Origin: a virus
Direction: 5' to 3' (one strand)
IMG/VR virus record: IMGVR_UViG_3300043464_000342
Span: 1 to 62,176 of that record
Length of the DNA stretch: 62,176 nucleotides
Part shown: piece by piece, positions 52,723-60,067 of the stretch
How the letters are laid out: each line of letters starts with the position of its first letter
Position numbering within the stretch: the stretch's first letter is position 1
Made by a program: the position numbers and the translations under genes
The notes under the pieces: model-generated
Told to the model about the DNA's origin: nothing
Databases searched by the model: none
What the model saw: only the letters and a program-made list of their open reading frames with translations

Positions 52723-53012
52723 TAGTATTTTCCTTTACGATTTTTAGGACTGCTTGCAGTTGAACCGCCTTTGCCTGCCCATAAATTTTTACACGCCCAA
52801 TATCTTGGTGTTAACTTGTCATTTGCTGTGTCGCAACTATGTCTTGCTCTAAAACTCTTACGAGCTGCAGCAGAATAGTTATGACCATAACCTTTTGCTC
52901 CAAAGTGGAGGAGTTTTTCCTCCCCTCCGGAACAGGCTTTAACCATTCTTTTCTTTCCCGGTCTATCCGAAGCAGTAGGACGGTTACATTGCATTTTTGA
53001 CTTGTCGGCCAT
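52722..53012 (-). CDS. Cys/Arg-rich small protein, 96 aa
   Basis: It carries KSFRARHSCDTANDKLTPRYWACKNLW, a conserved phage motif with Arg, His and Cys that may bind metal or nucleic acid, and a basic C-terminus. It belongs to the same cluster of Cys-rich basic small proteins as the 112-aa gene and precedes the calcium-loop microprotein. Confidence 0.7.
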   Translation of the reverse strand: MADKSKMQCNRPTASDRPGKKRMVKACSGGEEKLLHFGAKGYGHNYSAAARKSFRARHSCDTANDKLTPRYWACKNLWAGKGGSTASSPKNRKGKY

Positions 53013-53017
53013 CGTAA

Positions 53018-53188
53018 TTAGTTTCTAAAATCACGTCTTGCGTGACCCGGATACTGAACTACTTTCTTTGGTTCAGGCATTGCATATGCATCTTTAGGAG
53101 CTGCTGCTTTTTTTATTTCAGCAATCGCCTCTTCTGATATTTGCACATCATCCTGAAGTAACTCATCAATTAATTTTGACTTTGCCAT
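53018..53188 (-). CDS. Small hypothetical protein, 56 aa
   Basis: A 56-codon ORF in the gap between two coupled genes (5 nt and 6 nt spacing). The product MAKSKLIDELLQDDVQISEEAIAEI... is helical with a C-terminal YPGHARRDFRN motif. Its start sequence MAK is shared with other genes of this run. Confidence 0.6.
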   Translation of the reverse strand: MAKSKLIDELLQDDVQISEEAIAEIKKAAAPKDAYAMPEPKKVVQYPGHARRDFRN

Positions 53189-53194
53189 AATTTT

Positions 53195-53380
53195 TTACTT
53201 TGCTTTTTTAACTAATTTTTTAGCTACACCTGCAGCTTTTACAGCAATCTTAGCGCCTTTAGAAGGAACACCACCTGCCATAGCTAATGCTTTGCCTTTT
53301 AATGCGTTCTTGATTTGCGGTCCACCACCTGAAGGCATTTTCATTCTTGATGATGCCGGTAAATTTGGAGTTGATTTCAT
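53195..53380 (-). CDS. Basic Ala/Gly/Lys-rich protein, 61 aa
   Basis: Highly basic with an Ala/Lys helical C-terminal half (GAKIAVKAAGVAKKLVKKAK). It may condense DNA or act on membranes; not assignable. It is the first gene of the late minus-strand run and has a TAnnTTTG promoter element upstream. Confidence 0.6.
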   Translation of the reverse strand: MKSTPNLPASSRMKMPSGGGPQIKNALKGKALAMAGGVPSKGAKIAVKAAGVAKKLVKKAK

Positions 53381-53401
53381 CTTTTTAGTTTTTAATTTTA
53401 A

Positions 53402-53422
53402 TAACTTTGTAATACAAATGTA
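53402..53422. promoter_or_regulatory. Divergent -7 promoter elements
   Basis: Plus strand: TAACTTTG at 53402-53409, 28 nt before the regulator gene at 53438. Minus strand: TACATTTG at 53415-53422, 34 nt before the late gene at 53380. The two overlap region by region, so a regulator bound here could switch the late operon. Confidence 0.5.
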
Positions 53423-53437
53423 ATAAAATTTAATTAA

Positions 53438-53899
53438 ATGAAATCACACCCAACCGACTATCTAAAATTTTGGAGGGTCATCAGGTATTATGTTAAGTCA
53501 AAGCATAAATTAAGCCAAGCCGACCTCGACATCCTATTGTTCTTATACTCAGAAAGTTACTTTGGCAGAGAGCAATTTGAAGATTTTGCCGAGCTTGTTA
53601 GTTGGGACAAGTCAAGATTTGGAAGACTACTTAAGCAAGGATGGATTGAGCGTTTTAGAATGAGAGCAAAGAACAGGGCACTATACCAACTAAGTGATAA
53701 GTGCAAACGCCTTATTGTTGACATCTATAAAAAACTAAACGGGGAAGAAATCCCCGTTAGTAATTCGTATAACACAATGTTTTTAAAGAATGTGTCCTAT
53801 AACGATAAGGTCTATCGCAATATGATTCTTGAAATGAACGCATATAACAAAGCCAATAAGTATAGGTCACCAAAAGGTGAGAACAAAGAAGACGATTAA
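53438..53899 (+). CDS. Winged-helix (MarR-like) regulator, 153 aa
   Basis: Residues about 20-100 fit a MarR-type winged helix: KLSQADLDILLFLYSES, a recognition-helix region ELVSWDKSRFGRLLKQGWIERF and a wing with RALYQLSDKCKRLI. The C-terminal part is helical. It is the only plus-strand gene in the late half and is encoded divergently from the late operon, with overlapping promoters. A role in early/late switching is inferred. The end overlaps GroES by 4 nt. Confidence 0.65.
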   Translation: MKSHPTDYLKFWRVIRYYVKSKHKLSQADLDILLFLYSESYFGREQFEDFAELVSWDKSRFGRLLKQGWIERFRMRAKNRALYQLSDKCKRLIVDIYKKLNGEEIPVSNSYNTMFLKNVSYNDKVYRNMILEMNAYNKANKYRSPKGENKEDD

Positions 53900-54153
53900 A
53901 GCACCACCACCACGTCACGCTCTGAGATAATAGTATATTGCAAATCATCTATCAGCATCGTGAAGCTATGCGCCTTGTCATAGTACAACTCGTCACCTTC
54001 GTCAATAACACTTACGTCAGTGCCGGGTGCTATCACCGATGCACGCTTATATCTAAGCTGATTGGTATCCTCACCTGACAATATCAGACCGCTCTCAGTA
54101 GTTACTGTCTCTTGTATGTCTTTTACTACAATGTATTTGCCAATTGGTTTCAT
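53896..54153 (-). CDS. groES: GroES-like co-chaperonin
   Basis: 85 residues. The mobile-loop segment ETVTTESGLILSGED, followed by A.VIAPGTDV......GDELYYDK and the C-terminal strand YTIISERDVVVVL, fits Cpn10. It is shorter than the usual 95-100 residues. Encoded directly downstream of a GroEL gene; together they should assist folding of viral proteins such as the capsid. Confidence 0.85.
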   Translation of the reverse strand: MKPIGKYIVVKDIQETVTTESGLILSGEDTNQLRYKRASVIAPGTDVSVIDEGDELYYDKAHSFTMLIDDLQYTIISERDVVVVL

Positions 54154-54171
54154 AATTTAATTTAATTGTGA

Positions 54172-54187
54172 TGTTCCACGTGGAACA
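54172..54187. promoter_or_regulatory. parS-like palindrome TGTTCCACGTGGAACA
   Basis: A perfect 16-bp palindrome in the 35-nt gap between GroEL and GroES. It matches the bacterial parS pattern (TGTTnCACGTGnAACA), like the copy at 40406-40419. Confidence 0.6.
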
Positions 54188-54188
54188 T

Positions 54189-55805
54189 TTATTGCTGTTG
54201 CTCGTATGTACGAGCCATTGTGATAATTGCATTAGTGCTTAGGATTGTGACAGCTACGCTGACAGCATTTTGAAGCGCTGACCTTGTAACTTTTAACGGG
54301 TCAATAACACCCATCTCAATCAAGTCACCCATTTGACCGGTCTTAAGGTTGTACCCGTGACCAACAGGTGTACTATCCTTGTACACATCGCTTGGTTTAA
54401 GTCCTGCGTTAGCAAGTATTTGTTGGAATGGAGCCATAAGTGCATTACGAACAATGCTTAATGCAGCATCATACTCAGCACTATTACTTGATTCACCCAA
54501 CTCAGCACTCTCGTCAAGTAATGCCTTACCTGCTCCCGGTAAAATCCCTTCCTCAAGAGCCGACCTTACTGCACACACAGCGTCATCAACTCTGTCATAC
54601 AACTCTTTTTGCTCCAAGTCAGTCTGACCGCCCACAAAAATAACACCTATGCCACCCGTAAGTGACGCAATACGCTCCAATAAAAAGTCTTTGTCACCTT
54701 TCTTAGTCGCTTCTTTATGCGCATCCCATAACTGCTTAACTCTTTCCTCAACTAATTTCAGGTCAGCCTTAGCCTCACTACGAATAATAATTGTTTTGTC
54801 TTTGCTCACTATTACTTTAGCAGCGTGACCCAAGTCAGCATAGTTGATATGGCTGATGTCGTCACCCGTCTTCTCACTAAAGTATGTCGCTCCTACACTA
54901 ATGGCAATGTCTTGCATCAACTCGTGCTGCTTGTATCCAAAGTTAGGCGGAGGAACTGCAACTACTTTTAAGTTACCCTTAACTGAGTTAGCTGCAAGTG
55001 TGTTCACAACATTTGTATTACACGGAGAGATAATCAACAACTTCTTGCCCTCAGTAATAATTGGCTTCAATACATTCTCAATCTGAAGTATATTCGCTAT
55101 CTCCATATCAGCTACCAAAACCATCACGTCCTCAAACACACACTCGTCTTTCTTTTGGTCGTTGATAAACATCGGGCTTAAATACCCTCTGTCAAATTTC
55201 AAACCTTTAGTTGTCTCAGCATATGTCTCTGCCGTTTGGCTTCTTTCCACTGTGACAATACCCGTCTTACCCACGTCCTTATAAACCTCTGATATGATTC
55301 GTCCAATCTCTCTATCATTGTTAGCTGAGATAGCTGCCACATCTAATAGCATACTACTGCTGACCTTCTTAGCCTTACGCTTTAACTTGTCCACCACCTT
55401 GCTTGTTATGTCCACCATATGTCTCAGTACCTCAGTTCTGTTCATATCATCTTTGATATGCTCAAGTCCTCCAAGTACTAATCCCTCTGTCAAGACAATA
55501 GCCGTTGTCGTACCATCACCTGCTGAGGTTGCTGTCTTATCTGCTGCCTCTTTCATCATCTTAACTGCCAAGTTCTCACTTGGGTCAATCAAGTCAATTG
55601 ACTTAGCAACTGTGACACCATCCTTAGTAACTGTAATGCCGTGTGTGTGATGTGGACTTTCAATAAGCACAGTGTTACCACTTGGTCCGAGTGTTGACTT
55701 AACAGCCTTGGACATCTTGACAACGCCACTGATAAGTTTCTTTCTTCCATCCGAACCGAACTGCAAATCCTTGGGTGAGTACCCAATACCTGATGTTTCT
55801 ACCAT
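54189..55805 (-). CDS. groEL: GroEL chaperonin, phage-encoded
   Basis: 538 residues, close to the bacterial length. Recognisable: STLGPSGNTVLIE, the ATP-site segment TKDGVTVAKSI, and DGTTTAIVL near residues 100-110, plus the apical and C-terminal equatorial regions (GLKPSDVYKD...GHGYNLKTGQM). The C-terminus ends in Gln residues and lacks the Gly-Gly-Met tail. The leader AATCAAATCAAATGG is typical. Phage chaperonins of this kind are uncommon; it is likely used for large virion proteins. Confidence 0.9.
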   Translation of the reverse strand: MVETSGIGYSPKDLQFGSDGRKKLISGVVKMSKAVKSTLGPSGNTVLIESPHHTHGITVTKDGVTVAKSIDLIDPSENLAVKMMKEAADKTATSAGDGTTTAIVLTEGLVLGGLEHIKDDMNRTEVLRHMVDITSKVVDKLKRKAKKVSSSMLLDVAAISANNDREIGRIISEVYKDVGKTGIVTVERSQTAETYAETTKGLKFDRGYLSPMFINDQKKDECVFEDVMVLVADMEIANILQIENVLKPIITEGKKLLIISPCNTNVVNTLAANSVKGNLKVVAVPPPNFGYKQHELMQDIAISVGATYFSEKTGDDISHINYADLGHAAKVIVSKDKTIIIRSEAKADLKLVEERVKQLWDAHKEATKKGDKDFLLERIASLTGGIGVIFVGGQTDLEQKELYDRVDDAVCAVRSALEEGILPGAGKALLDESAELGESSNSAEYDAALSIVRNALMAPFQQILANAGLKPSDVYKDSTPVGHGYNLKTGQMGDLIEMGVIDPLKVTRSALQNAVSVAVTILSTNAIITMARTYEQQQ

Positions 55806-55831
55806 TTGATTTGATTTTTAATTGTATGGTA

Positions 55832-55839
55832 CAAATATA
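55832..55839 (-). promoter_or_regulatory. -7 promoter element TATATTTG of the groEL operon
   Basis: TATATTTG on the minus strand, 27 nt before the GroEL start. It follows a TTGAC-like sequence; no clear TTTG -33 box. Confidence 0.5.
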
Positions 55840-55921
55840 GTCAATACGTGGTATATTAAGTGGTATTTTGAAAATAAATTTATGCCATAAGGTAGATTGC
55901 ACCCGTTAGGGTGATAGGTCT

Positions 55922-56236
55922 ATGTCGGTTTTTGAAAGAATAATGTCGTTTTATGACGATTAAATGTCGGATATTAAAAAGTCGACATTGGCTGAAACGT
56001 AATGTAGTAAAGGGTTTACTATTATTTACAACACCTTCGTGTCGTAAATGCGAATAAAATTCCCCTATTCTTCTATATATATTCCCTCCTTTTATTATTT
56101 TTTTCCCATATTATTTTCTCTTAAAAATCGACATTTTCGACATTAAAAGAATAAAGTATTAATAATCAATAAGTTAGAAAAATAAAATCGACATAAAATC
56201 GACATAAAAACAGGATGAAAATGTCAATATTGACAT
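55922..56236. promoter_or_regulatory. CGACAT repeat region (iteron-like origin or operator)
   Basis: Three ATGTCG(G/T) copies lie exactly 21 bp apart (55922, 55943, 55964). TCGACAT copies follow at 55982, 56128, 56137, 56188 and 56199, the last two 11 bp apart, and a perfect ATGTCAATATTGACAT palindrome is at 56221-56236. Between them lies an AT-rich segment with a T-rich tract. The right half is homologous to 3900-4027. The 10.5-bp phasing is typical of initiator iterons or cooperative operators. The 500-nt gap has no gene. Confidence 0.6.
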
Positions 56237-56245
56237 TGATAGGTA

Positions 56246-56277
56246 TAAAAACAAAGAGAGCTCAATAATGAGCCCTC
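56246..56277 (-). terminator. Terminator after the 85-aa gene
   Basis: On the minus strand a nine-pair stem with one mismatch (around GAGCTC) and a four-base loop is followed by a T-rich tract. It isolates the 85-aa gene from the repeat region. Confidence 0.65.
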
Positions 56278-56306
56278 CTAATTTACCGAGTTGATTTACT
56301 TTAGGA

Positions 56307-56564
56307 CTAATCCATTTCCGGTCCTTCCATCATCTCAGTCTTAATGTTACCTAAGTAAACAGCCTCAGCCATCATCTGAACCTTCTCTGCTTTCTTAACT
56401 ACCTTCTTTAAATCAGCAGCTTGACGAATGCCGGTCATACCATCAGGACGATTGTTAATTAACATACCGTCACTAACATTCAAACCAAAGCCTGCACCCT
56501 TCTGTTGGTAGATGCTGTTTGATAAGTCTGCCTTGTAAACAGAATTTCCAAATTTTAATTTCAT
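56307..56564 (-). CDS. Hypothetical protein, 85 aa
   Basis: A Gly/Asn-rich N-terminal part (NSVYKADLSNSIYQQKGAGFGLNVSDGMLINNRPDG) precedes a Lys-rich helix and an acidic end. Not recognised. It is a single-gene transcript between the repeat region and a divergent promoter gap. Confidence 0.6.
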   Translation of the reverse strand: MKLKFGNSVYKADLSNSIYQQKGAGFGLNVSDGMLINNRPDGMTGIRQAADLKKVVKKAEKVQMMAEAVYLGNIKTEMMEGPEMD

Positions 56565-57055
56565 AATAATTGTTTTTGAAGTGTGAAATATTTCAGGGTA
56601 AAGATAAAACTTTTTCAGATACTCATAGTGTTTGGGCTATAGGGGGTTTTTGGCGATAGGACCCCCGACAGGAAATGACTTTTTTTTGACGGGTACGGGT
56701 ACACGTTTTAAACTTTCCTTGCTAATTTTTTAGCTTTTTAGTAGCGCCATCGATGGAAAGGAGCGCCTTAGTCCGCTCCTTTCCTTGCCCGTCCCTCGTA
56801 ATACGTACAACGAACCGCCTGAGACTTGCTTATTCGCTCCCGTCACCGCCATTGCACCGCCTTTTGTGTCTTCAAAGACACTAAACGAGAGAGAAAGGGA
56901 CAAGAGAGAGGCTTTAGACCCTCCTCCGTCTATTCATTGCATAAACTTTGTACATTATTCAGCGCCTTGAATAGCCTTATCCTATTGAGTTTCCACATAT
57001 CAAATAAAAAAAAGATTAAAAAAGTTTTGCAGTATCAAGTAATGAACTATATTTG
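56565..57055. promoter_or_regulatory. Intergenic control region with hairpins, palindrome and plus-strand promoter
   Basis: No convincing gene in 56565-57094. It holds a GGGGGT/ACCCCC hairpin (56642-56666), an 11-pair hairpin (56755-56765 with 56774-56784, loop CCTTAGTC), a palindrome copy at 56866-56881, and a good plus-strand promoter: TTTG at 57026-57029, 18 nt spacer, TATATTTG at 57048-57055. The latter should drive the early operon starting at 57095. Confidence 0.6.
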
Positions 57056-57094
57056 AGAAAGAATTAAACAATTAATAATCAAAATTTAAACACT

Positions 57095-57751
57095 ATGAGT
57101 CAATTACTAAGCATCGAAAGCAGTTTCCTGAATCTGCCGATAGTCAAGCAGAGCTTGAACTTGCAAGAAATTAGGAGCGTTCAACGTACCATCGTAAACG
57201 CTAAGAAGAAAAAGTTTGAACAAACTTTGGCCTTGAGTGAATTGGTAATTAAGGCGGTAACGTGGTTTCAATCAGAAGACGGCCAACGTGTATGCGCTGA
57301 AGAGGGCATCAGTTGGACGAATGAGGAGATTGGACAGAAAGTTTTTGGATGGCAAAAGTCTTTTTTCTACAAAGTAGTCAAGGCCGGTAAACTAAAGGTA
57401 GAACGTGAGGAAATAGTTGAGACGTTCGTGCTAAAGTGCAATGAGGCCGAGGCACGAGGTGAAGACCCGAATCGTTCACTTGAGGGATTATTGAAATTCG
57501 CTAAAGCGGTGGAATCAGGCGCTCAAGATGGTGGACAAGGCGAAAGCGAATTGGGTGACCCTGAAACAACGGGTGAGGCTCAAATTGAGACACGTGTTGA
57601 AACCATCCTAACATTCACGTACAAAAGTGAAGGCGGTAACGTATCAGTGCGCATCGATGCCGAGGGCAATGTGAAAACCACTAACAGCATCGAGCAAATT
57701 CGTGAGGCTATTTCGGTATTACAATTTTCAATCCAAAACCAAAATTCATAA
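57095..57751 (+). CDS. Putative DNA-binding early protein, 218 aa
   Basis: Mainly helical N-terminal two thirds with a helix-turn-helix-like segment (SWTNEEIGQKVFGWQKSFFYKVVKAGKL, about 73-100), then an acidic Gly/Glu-rich linker and a C-terminal beta/helix part (ILTFTYKSEGGNVSVRIDAEGNVKT). No known family recognised. First gene of the early operon that leads into the amidoligase, so it may regulate it or supply a substrate. Confidence 0.6.
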   Translation: MSQLLSIESSFLNLPIVKQSLNLQEIRSVQRTIVNAKKKKFEQTLALSELVIKAVTWFQSEDGQRVCAEEGISWTNEEIGQKVFGWQKSFFYKVVKAGKLKVEREEIVETFVLKCNEAEARGEDPNRSLEGLLKFAKAVESGAQDGGQGESELGDPETTGEAQIETRVETILTFTYKSEGGNVSVRIDAEGNVKTTNSIEQIREAISVLQFSIQNQNS

Positions 57752-57753
57752 CT

Positions 57754-58623
57754 ATGAGCGGAATTATCTACCAAACAACGGGTCAACGTGACCGAGCGGT
57801 GGTGCAAAGTTACCACCATAAACCGGCACCATTATTTTTGAACAAGACTAAGCACGTTGTTGACGTTGCCGGTCTTAAGAAAGCCGACCAACGTACGGCT
57901 ATCAAGTTCGAGGGTCAAGACATTGAGGCTAAATTCACCATTGGTTTCGAGGTTGAGAAAAACCAATTGCATCGTGGTGCGGTGCGTGAGTATGAATTGT
58001 TTTGCGGTTTCGAGCGTGATGGGTCTTGCGGTTACGAGGCGGTGACCCACGTGCTCCCATTGTTGCCGAGCGGTCAATGGCGCACTAAGGTCTATGATAT
58101 GATGCACAAGGCTGAAAAGATTATCGATGATAGATATTCGCCATCAGATAGACGTTGCGGTGGTCATATCACCATTGCGGTGGACGGGATGAGCGGTGAC
58201 CAATTGCGTGAGGCCGTTCGTAAAAATTGCGGTATCATTTACGCCTTATTCAAGAAACGCCTTACGAACCACTATTGCAGTTACAACAATCGTATGCAGT
58301 CTTACAACGAGTGCACCAATTGGCATACTAAGTACCAATTAGCGCTCGTTAAGGGTGGTTGTCTTGAGTTTAGGGTGCCAAGCCGTTTCGAGTCAGTAAA
58401 GCAAATGATGAGACGCTATGAGCTGTTTTACGAGGTAGTTAACGCATCAGTATCAGGCACGAGCCACGAGGCGCTCCTTAAGAAACTTAAGCCGGTTATC
58501 GTGTCAATGTACAACGGGGATACGGCAAAGGCTGACGAGGTGCTAAGACTTGCTAAACTATTCAGGACGTACATTCTGAAAGGTGAGGTGCATCAGGATA
58601 TTGCACAATACCTGACAAGGTAG
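57754..58623 (+). CDS. Amidoligase (COOH-NH2 ligase) family enzyme
   Basis: 289 residues. Conserved amidoligase elements in order: IGFEVEKNQ near residues 63-71 (metal-binding Glu residues), GFERDGSCGYEAVTHVLPL near 85-103, RCGGHITIAVDGMS near 134-147, and CLEFRVPSRFESVKQMMRRYE near 203-223. The fold is glutamine-synthetase/ATP-grasp-like and makes amide or isopeptide bonds. A GATase/GGCT fusion is encoded 2 kb downstream, so the two may form one pathway. Substrate unknown. The gene ends 7 nt before the first hairpin-ribozyme unit. Confidence 0.8.
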   Translation: MSGIIYQTTGQRDRAVVQSYHHKPAPLFLNKTKHVVDVAGLKKADQRTAIKFEGQDIEAKFTIGFEVEKNQLHRGAVREYELFCGFERDGSCGYEAVTHVLPLLPSGQWRTKVYDMMHKAEKIIDDRYSPSDRRCGGHITIAVDGMSGDQLREAVRKNCGIIYALFKKRLTNHYCSYNNRMQSYNECTNWHTKYQLALVKGGCLEFRVPSRFESVKQMMRRYELFYEVVNASVSGTSHEALLKKLKPVIVSMYNGDTAKADEVLRLAKLFRTYILKGEVHQDIAQYLTR

Positions 58624-58630
58624 CAACAAC

Positions 58631-58654
58631 GGGAGTGTCTTCAAAGACACTCCC
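58631..58654 (+). repeat. Palindrome hairpin before ribozyme 1
   Basis: The GTGTCTTCAAAGACAC copy at 58635-58650 is extended by GGGA/TCCC to an 11-pair stem. It ends exactly where ribozyme stem III starts. There is no U tract. Confidence 0.85.
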
Positions 58655-58705
58655 TCCGTAGCGGAGTGAGTGCTCCGCCTGACGAGGCCGAAAGGCCGAA
58701 ACGGA
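58655..58705 (+). ncRNA. Type III hammerhead ribozyme 1
   Basis: All core elements are present in 51 nt. Stem III TCCGT/ACGGA (58655-58659 with 58701-58705), cleavage after A58660 (GUA), stem I GCGGAG/CTCCGC with loop TGAGTG, core CTGACGA (58679-58685), stem II GGCC/GGCC with loop GAAA, core GAAA (58698-58701). The paired stems differ from those of ribozymes 2 and 3 but stay complementary. Cleavage would separate the amidoligase mRNA from the downstream genes. Confidence 0.9.
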
Positions 58706-58725
58706 AACCAATAAATCAAAATCAA

Positions 58726-58830
58726 ATGGGACAATCAATTACAATCTTAGAATTATTAGCTATCGGCTTAGTAACCATCGTGTTGTATGCCTTAGTTAAA
58801 ACTTTAGTTGAAACCTTTAAATCAAAGTAA
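58726..58830 (+). CDS. Small single-pass membrane protein, 34 aa
   Basis: MGQSITILELLAIGLVTIVLYALVKTLVETFKSK-type ORF: a hydrophobic helix (residues 8-26) followed by a basic end. The leader AATCAAAATCAAATG lies 20 nt after ribozyme 1. The next gene starts 1 nt after its stop. Function unknown. Confidence 0.55.
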   Translation: MGQSITILELLAIGLVTIVLYALVKTLVETFKSK

Positions 58831-58831
58831 G

Positions 58832-59449
58832 ATGAGAAAAATCACAAGGGAAATCGTGGACGCCTTTCAAAACAGCCGTTCACTTAAAATTGGCAACAGC
58901 CGTACGAATGGCGAGAGCCTATGGCTATTCGACAATAAGATAGCTGAAATCAGGAGAGATGGCTTATGGATAACCAATGCCGGTTGGGATAGCGCAACCA
59001 CAAAGGAGAGGCTGAATGGCTTATCAGGTGTCAATATCGTGCAACGTGGTGGGAGTTGGTACTTGAATGAAAGAAATTGGGATGGAGAATGGGTGAACGT
59101 GGATGCGTGGAATCAGGGAGCTGACTCAATCCCTGAGGGGAATGTTCAGGAGCCTGAGTTCGATGTCACGAGCGTATGGACGAATCAAGGGTACAGCAGA
59201 CCGGTGTATGCGGTTTATCGTACGTTATTGGAGGATGGGTTAAGAGCGGTGGAATACTTGCTAAACGGGGAAGGGATACCATCAAGAAGGATGGAGTCAG
59301 ATACTGAGGGAGTGTATCAACCTAACTACTTCATCGTGGTGCGTCCTCAAGATGTTCAAGCGAGTGCGAGTATTCTATCAGATTATTATCCGATTGAAGA
59401 AACGCCATCGTGTTGCTTAGCTAATTGTTTTTTTAGTGGGGATTATTAA
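58832..59449 (+). CDS. Hypothetical protein with DUF2007-like C-terminal domain, 205 aa
   Basis: The ATG at 58832 is the natural start; a longer frame needs TTG. Residues 1-100 are Trp/Asn/Gly-rich and beta-like. The C-terminal part (VYAVYRTLLEDGLRAVEYLLNGEGIPSRR...YFIVVRPQDVQASASIL) resembles DUF2007-like small signal domains. Ends in a Cys-rich SCCLANCF. Role unknown. It precedes ribozyme 2. Confidence 0.6.
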   Translation: MRKITREIVDAFQNSRSLKIGNSRTNGESLWLFDNKIAEIRRDGLWITNAGWDSATTKERLNGLSGVNIVQRGGSWYLNERNWDGEWVNVDAWNQGADSIPEGNVQEPEFDVTSVWTNQGYSRPVYAVYRTLLEDGLRAVEYLLNGEGIPSRRMESDTEGVYQPNYFIVVRPQDVQASASILSDYYPIEETPSCCLANCFFSGDY

Positions 59450-59450
59450 A

Positions 59451-59492
59451 AGTGGGGGTGTCGTGTGGACGCAATTGCGGACACGCCTCACT
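59451..59492 (+). repeat. Hairpin before ribozyme 2
   Basis: AGTGGGG/CCTCACT and GTGTC/GACAC stems with one bulge enclose a 17-nt loop containing CGCAATTGCG. It is a variant of the palindrome hairpins that precede the other two ribozymes and shares its last base with stem III. Confidence 0.65.
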
Positions 59493-59543
59493 CCGTCCCT
59501 GAGTGTGTTGCTCGGGCTGATGAGTCCTAAAGGACGAAACGGA
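59492..59543 (+). ncRNA. Type III hammerhead ribozyme 2
   Basis: 52 nt. Stem III TCCGT/ACGGA (59492-59496 with 59539-59543), cleavage after C59497 (GUC, the canonical triplet), stem I CCTGAG/CTCGGG (one G-U) with loop TGTGTTG, core CTGATGA (59517-59523), stem II GTCC/GGAC with loop TAAA, core GAAA (59536-59539). The downstream gene start at 59565 carries the usual A-rich leader. Confidence 0.92.
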
Positions 59544-59564
59544 AACCATTTTAATCAAATCAAG

Positions 59565-59855
59565 ATGACAAAAGACAGCCAACAAATTATGGAGGAGTTG
59601 TTCGTGGTGTACTACGAGCAATGTCCAACGGCACGAATCAAGTACGCAATCTATGACCCGACAAAAACACAAGGGCATATTGTATTGTTAGATGAGTGGA
59701 TGGAGATTATTTATTTTGCGGGAGCGGACTCGGTAAAGTTCACAATCGTGAGAGAGGATGAATGTTATTTCTTTGACAAGTACGTGGATGCGGTTAAGTA
59801 TTCAAGTATGCCCATTGATGAGTTCAACGAGTATGTTTTATCAATCACCCTTTAA
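59565..59855 (+). CDS. Hypothetical protein, 96 aa
   Basis: The start at 59565 follows AATCAAATCAAG; a longer frame from 59436 would cover the ribozyme and is rejected. Acidic mixed protein (MTKDSQQIMEELFVVYYEQ...), no motif. First gene after ribozyme 2. Confidence 0.6.
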   Translation: MTKDSQQIMEELFVVYYEQCPTARIKYAIYDPTKTQGHIVLLDEWMEIIYFAGADSVKFTIVREDECYFFDKYVDAVKYSSMPIDEFNEYVLSITL

Positions 59856-59866
59856 ATCTAATCAAG

Positions 59867-60067
59867 ATGACAAAAGAACAAATCACTGTTGCGCCTGAGA
59901 GAGAGCGCAATGAAATCATTCAGGATGTAATTGATAGGCTTATCTATCTACCTGATGAGAAGCTACAAGAGTACAAGCACTACCTTGACGTGCTCGTGTC
60001 GGTGTATCCAATCGATATGAAAGTTGAGGACGGAATCAGAATCTATCACGTAAAAAAATCAAAATGA
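59867..60067 (+). CDS. Hypothetical protein, 66 aa
   Basis: Helical protein (REEIIQDVIDRLIYLPDEKLQEYKHYLDVL-like region) of unknown function. The leader AATCTAATCAAGATG is shared with 61865. Overlaps the next start as ATGA. Confidence 0.6.
   Translation: MTKEQITVAPERERNEIIQDVIDRLIYLPDEKLQEYKHYLDVLVSVYPIDMKVEDGIRIYHVKKSK

Noticed and set aside
56785-56970. Plus-strand ORFs of 61 and 76 aa in the intergenic gap
   Set aside because: No leader motif, unlike composition, overlapping frames, and the palindrome and hairpin explain the region better.
58808-58831. TTG start for the 205-aa gene
   Set aside because: It lies within the 34-aa membrane protein gene; the ATG at 58832 directly after that stop is more natural.
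59436-59564. N-terminal extension of the 96-aa gene
   Set aside because: It would translate the hairpin and ribozyme 2; the ATG at 59565 has the standard leader.
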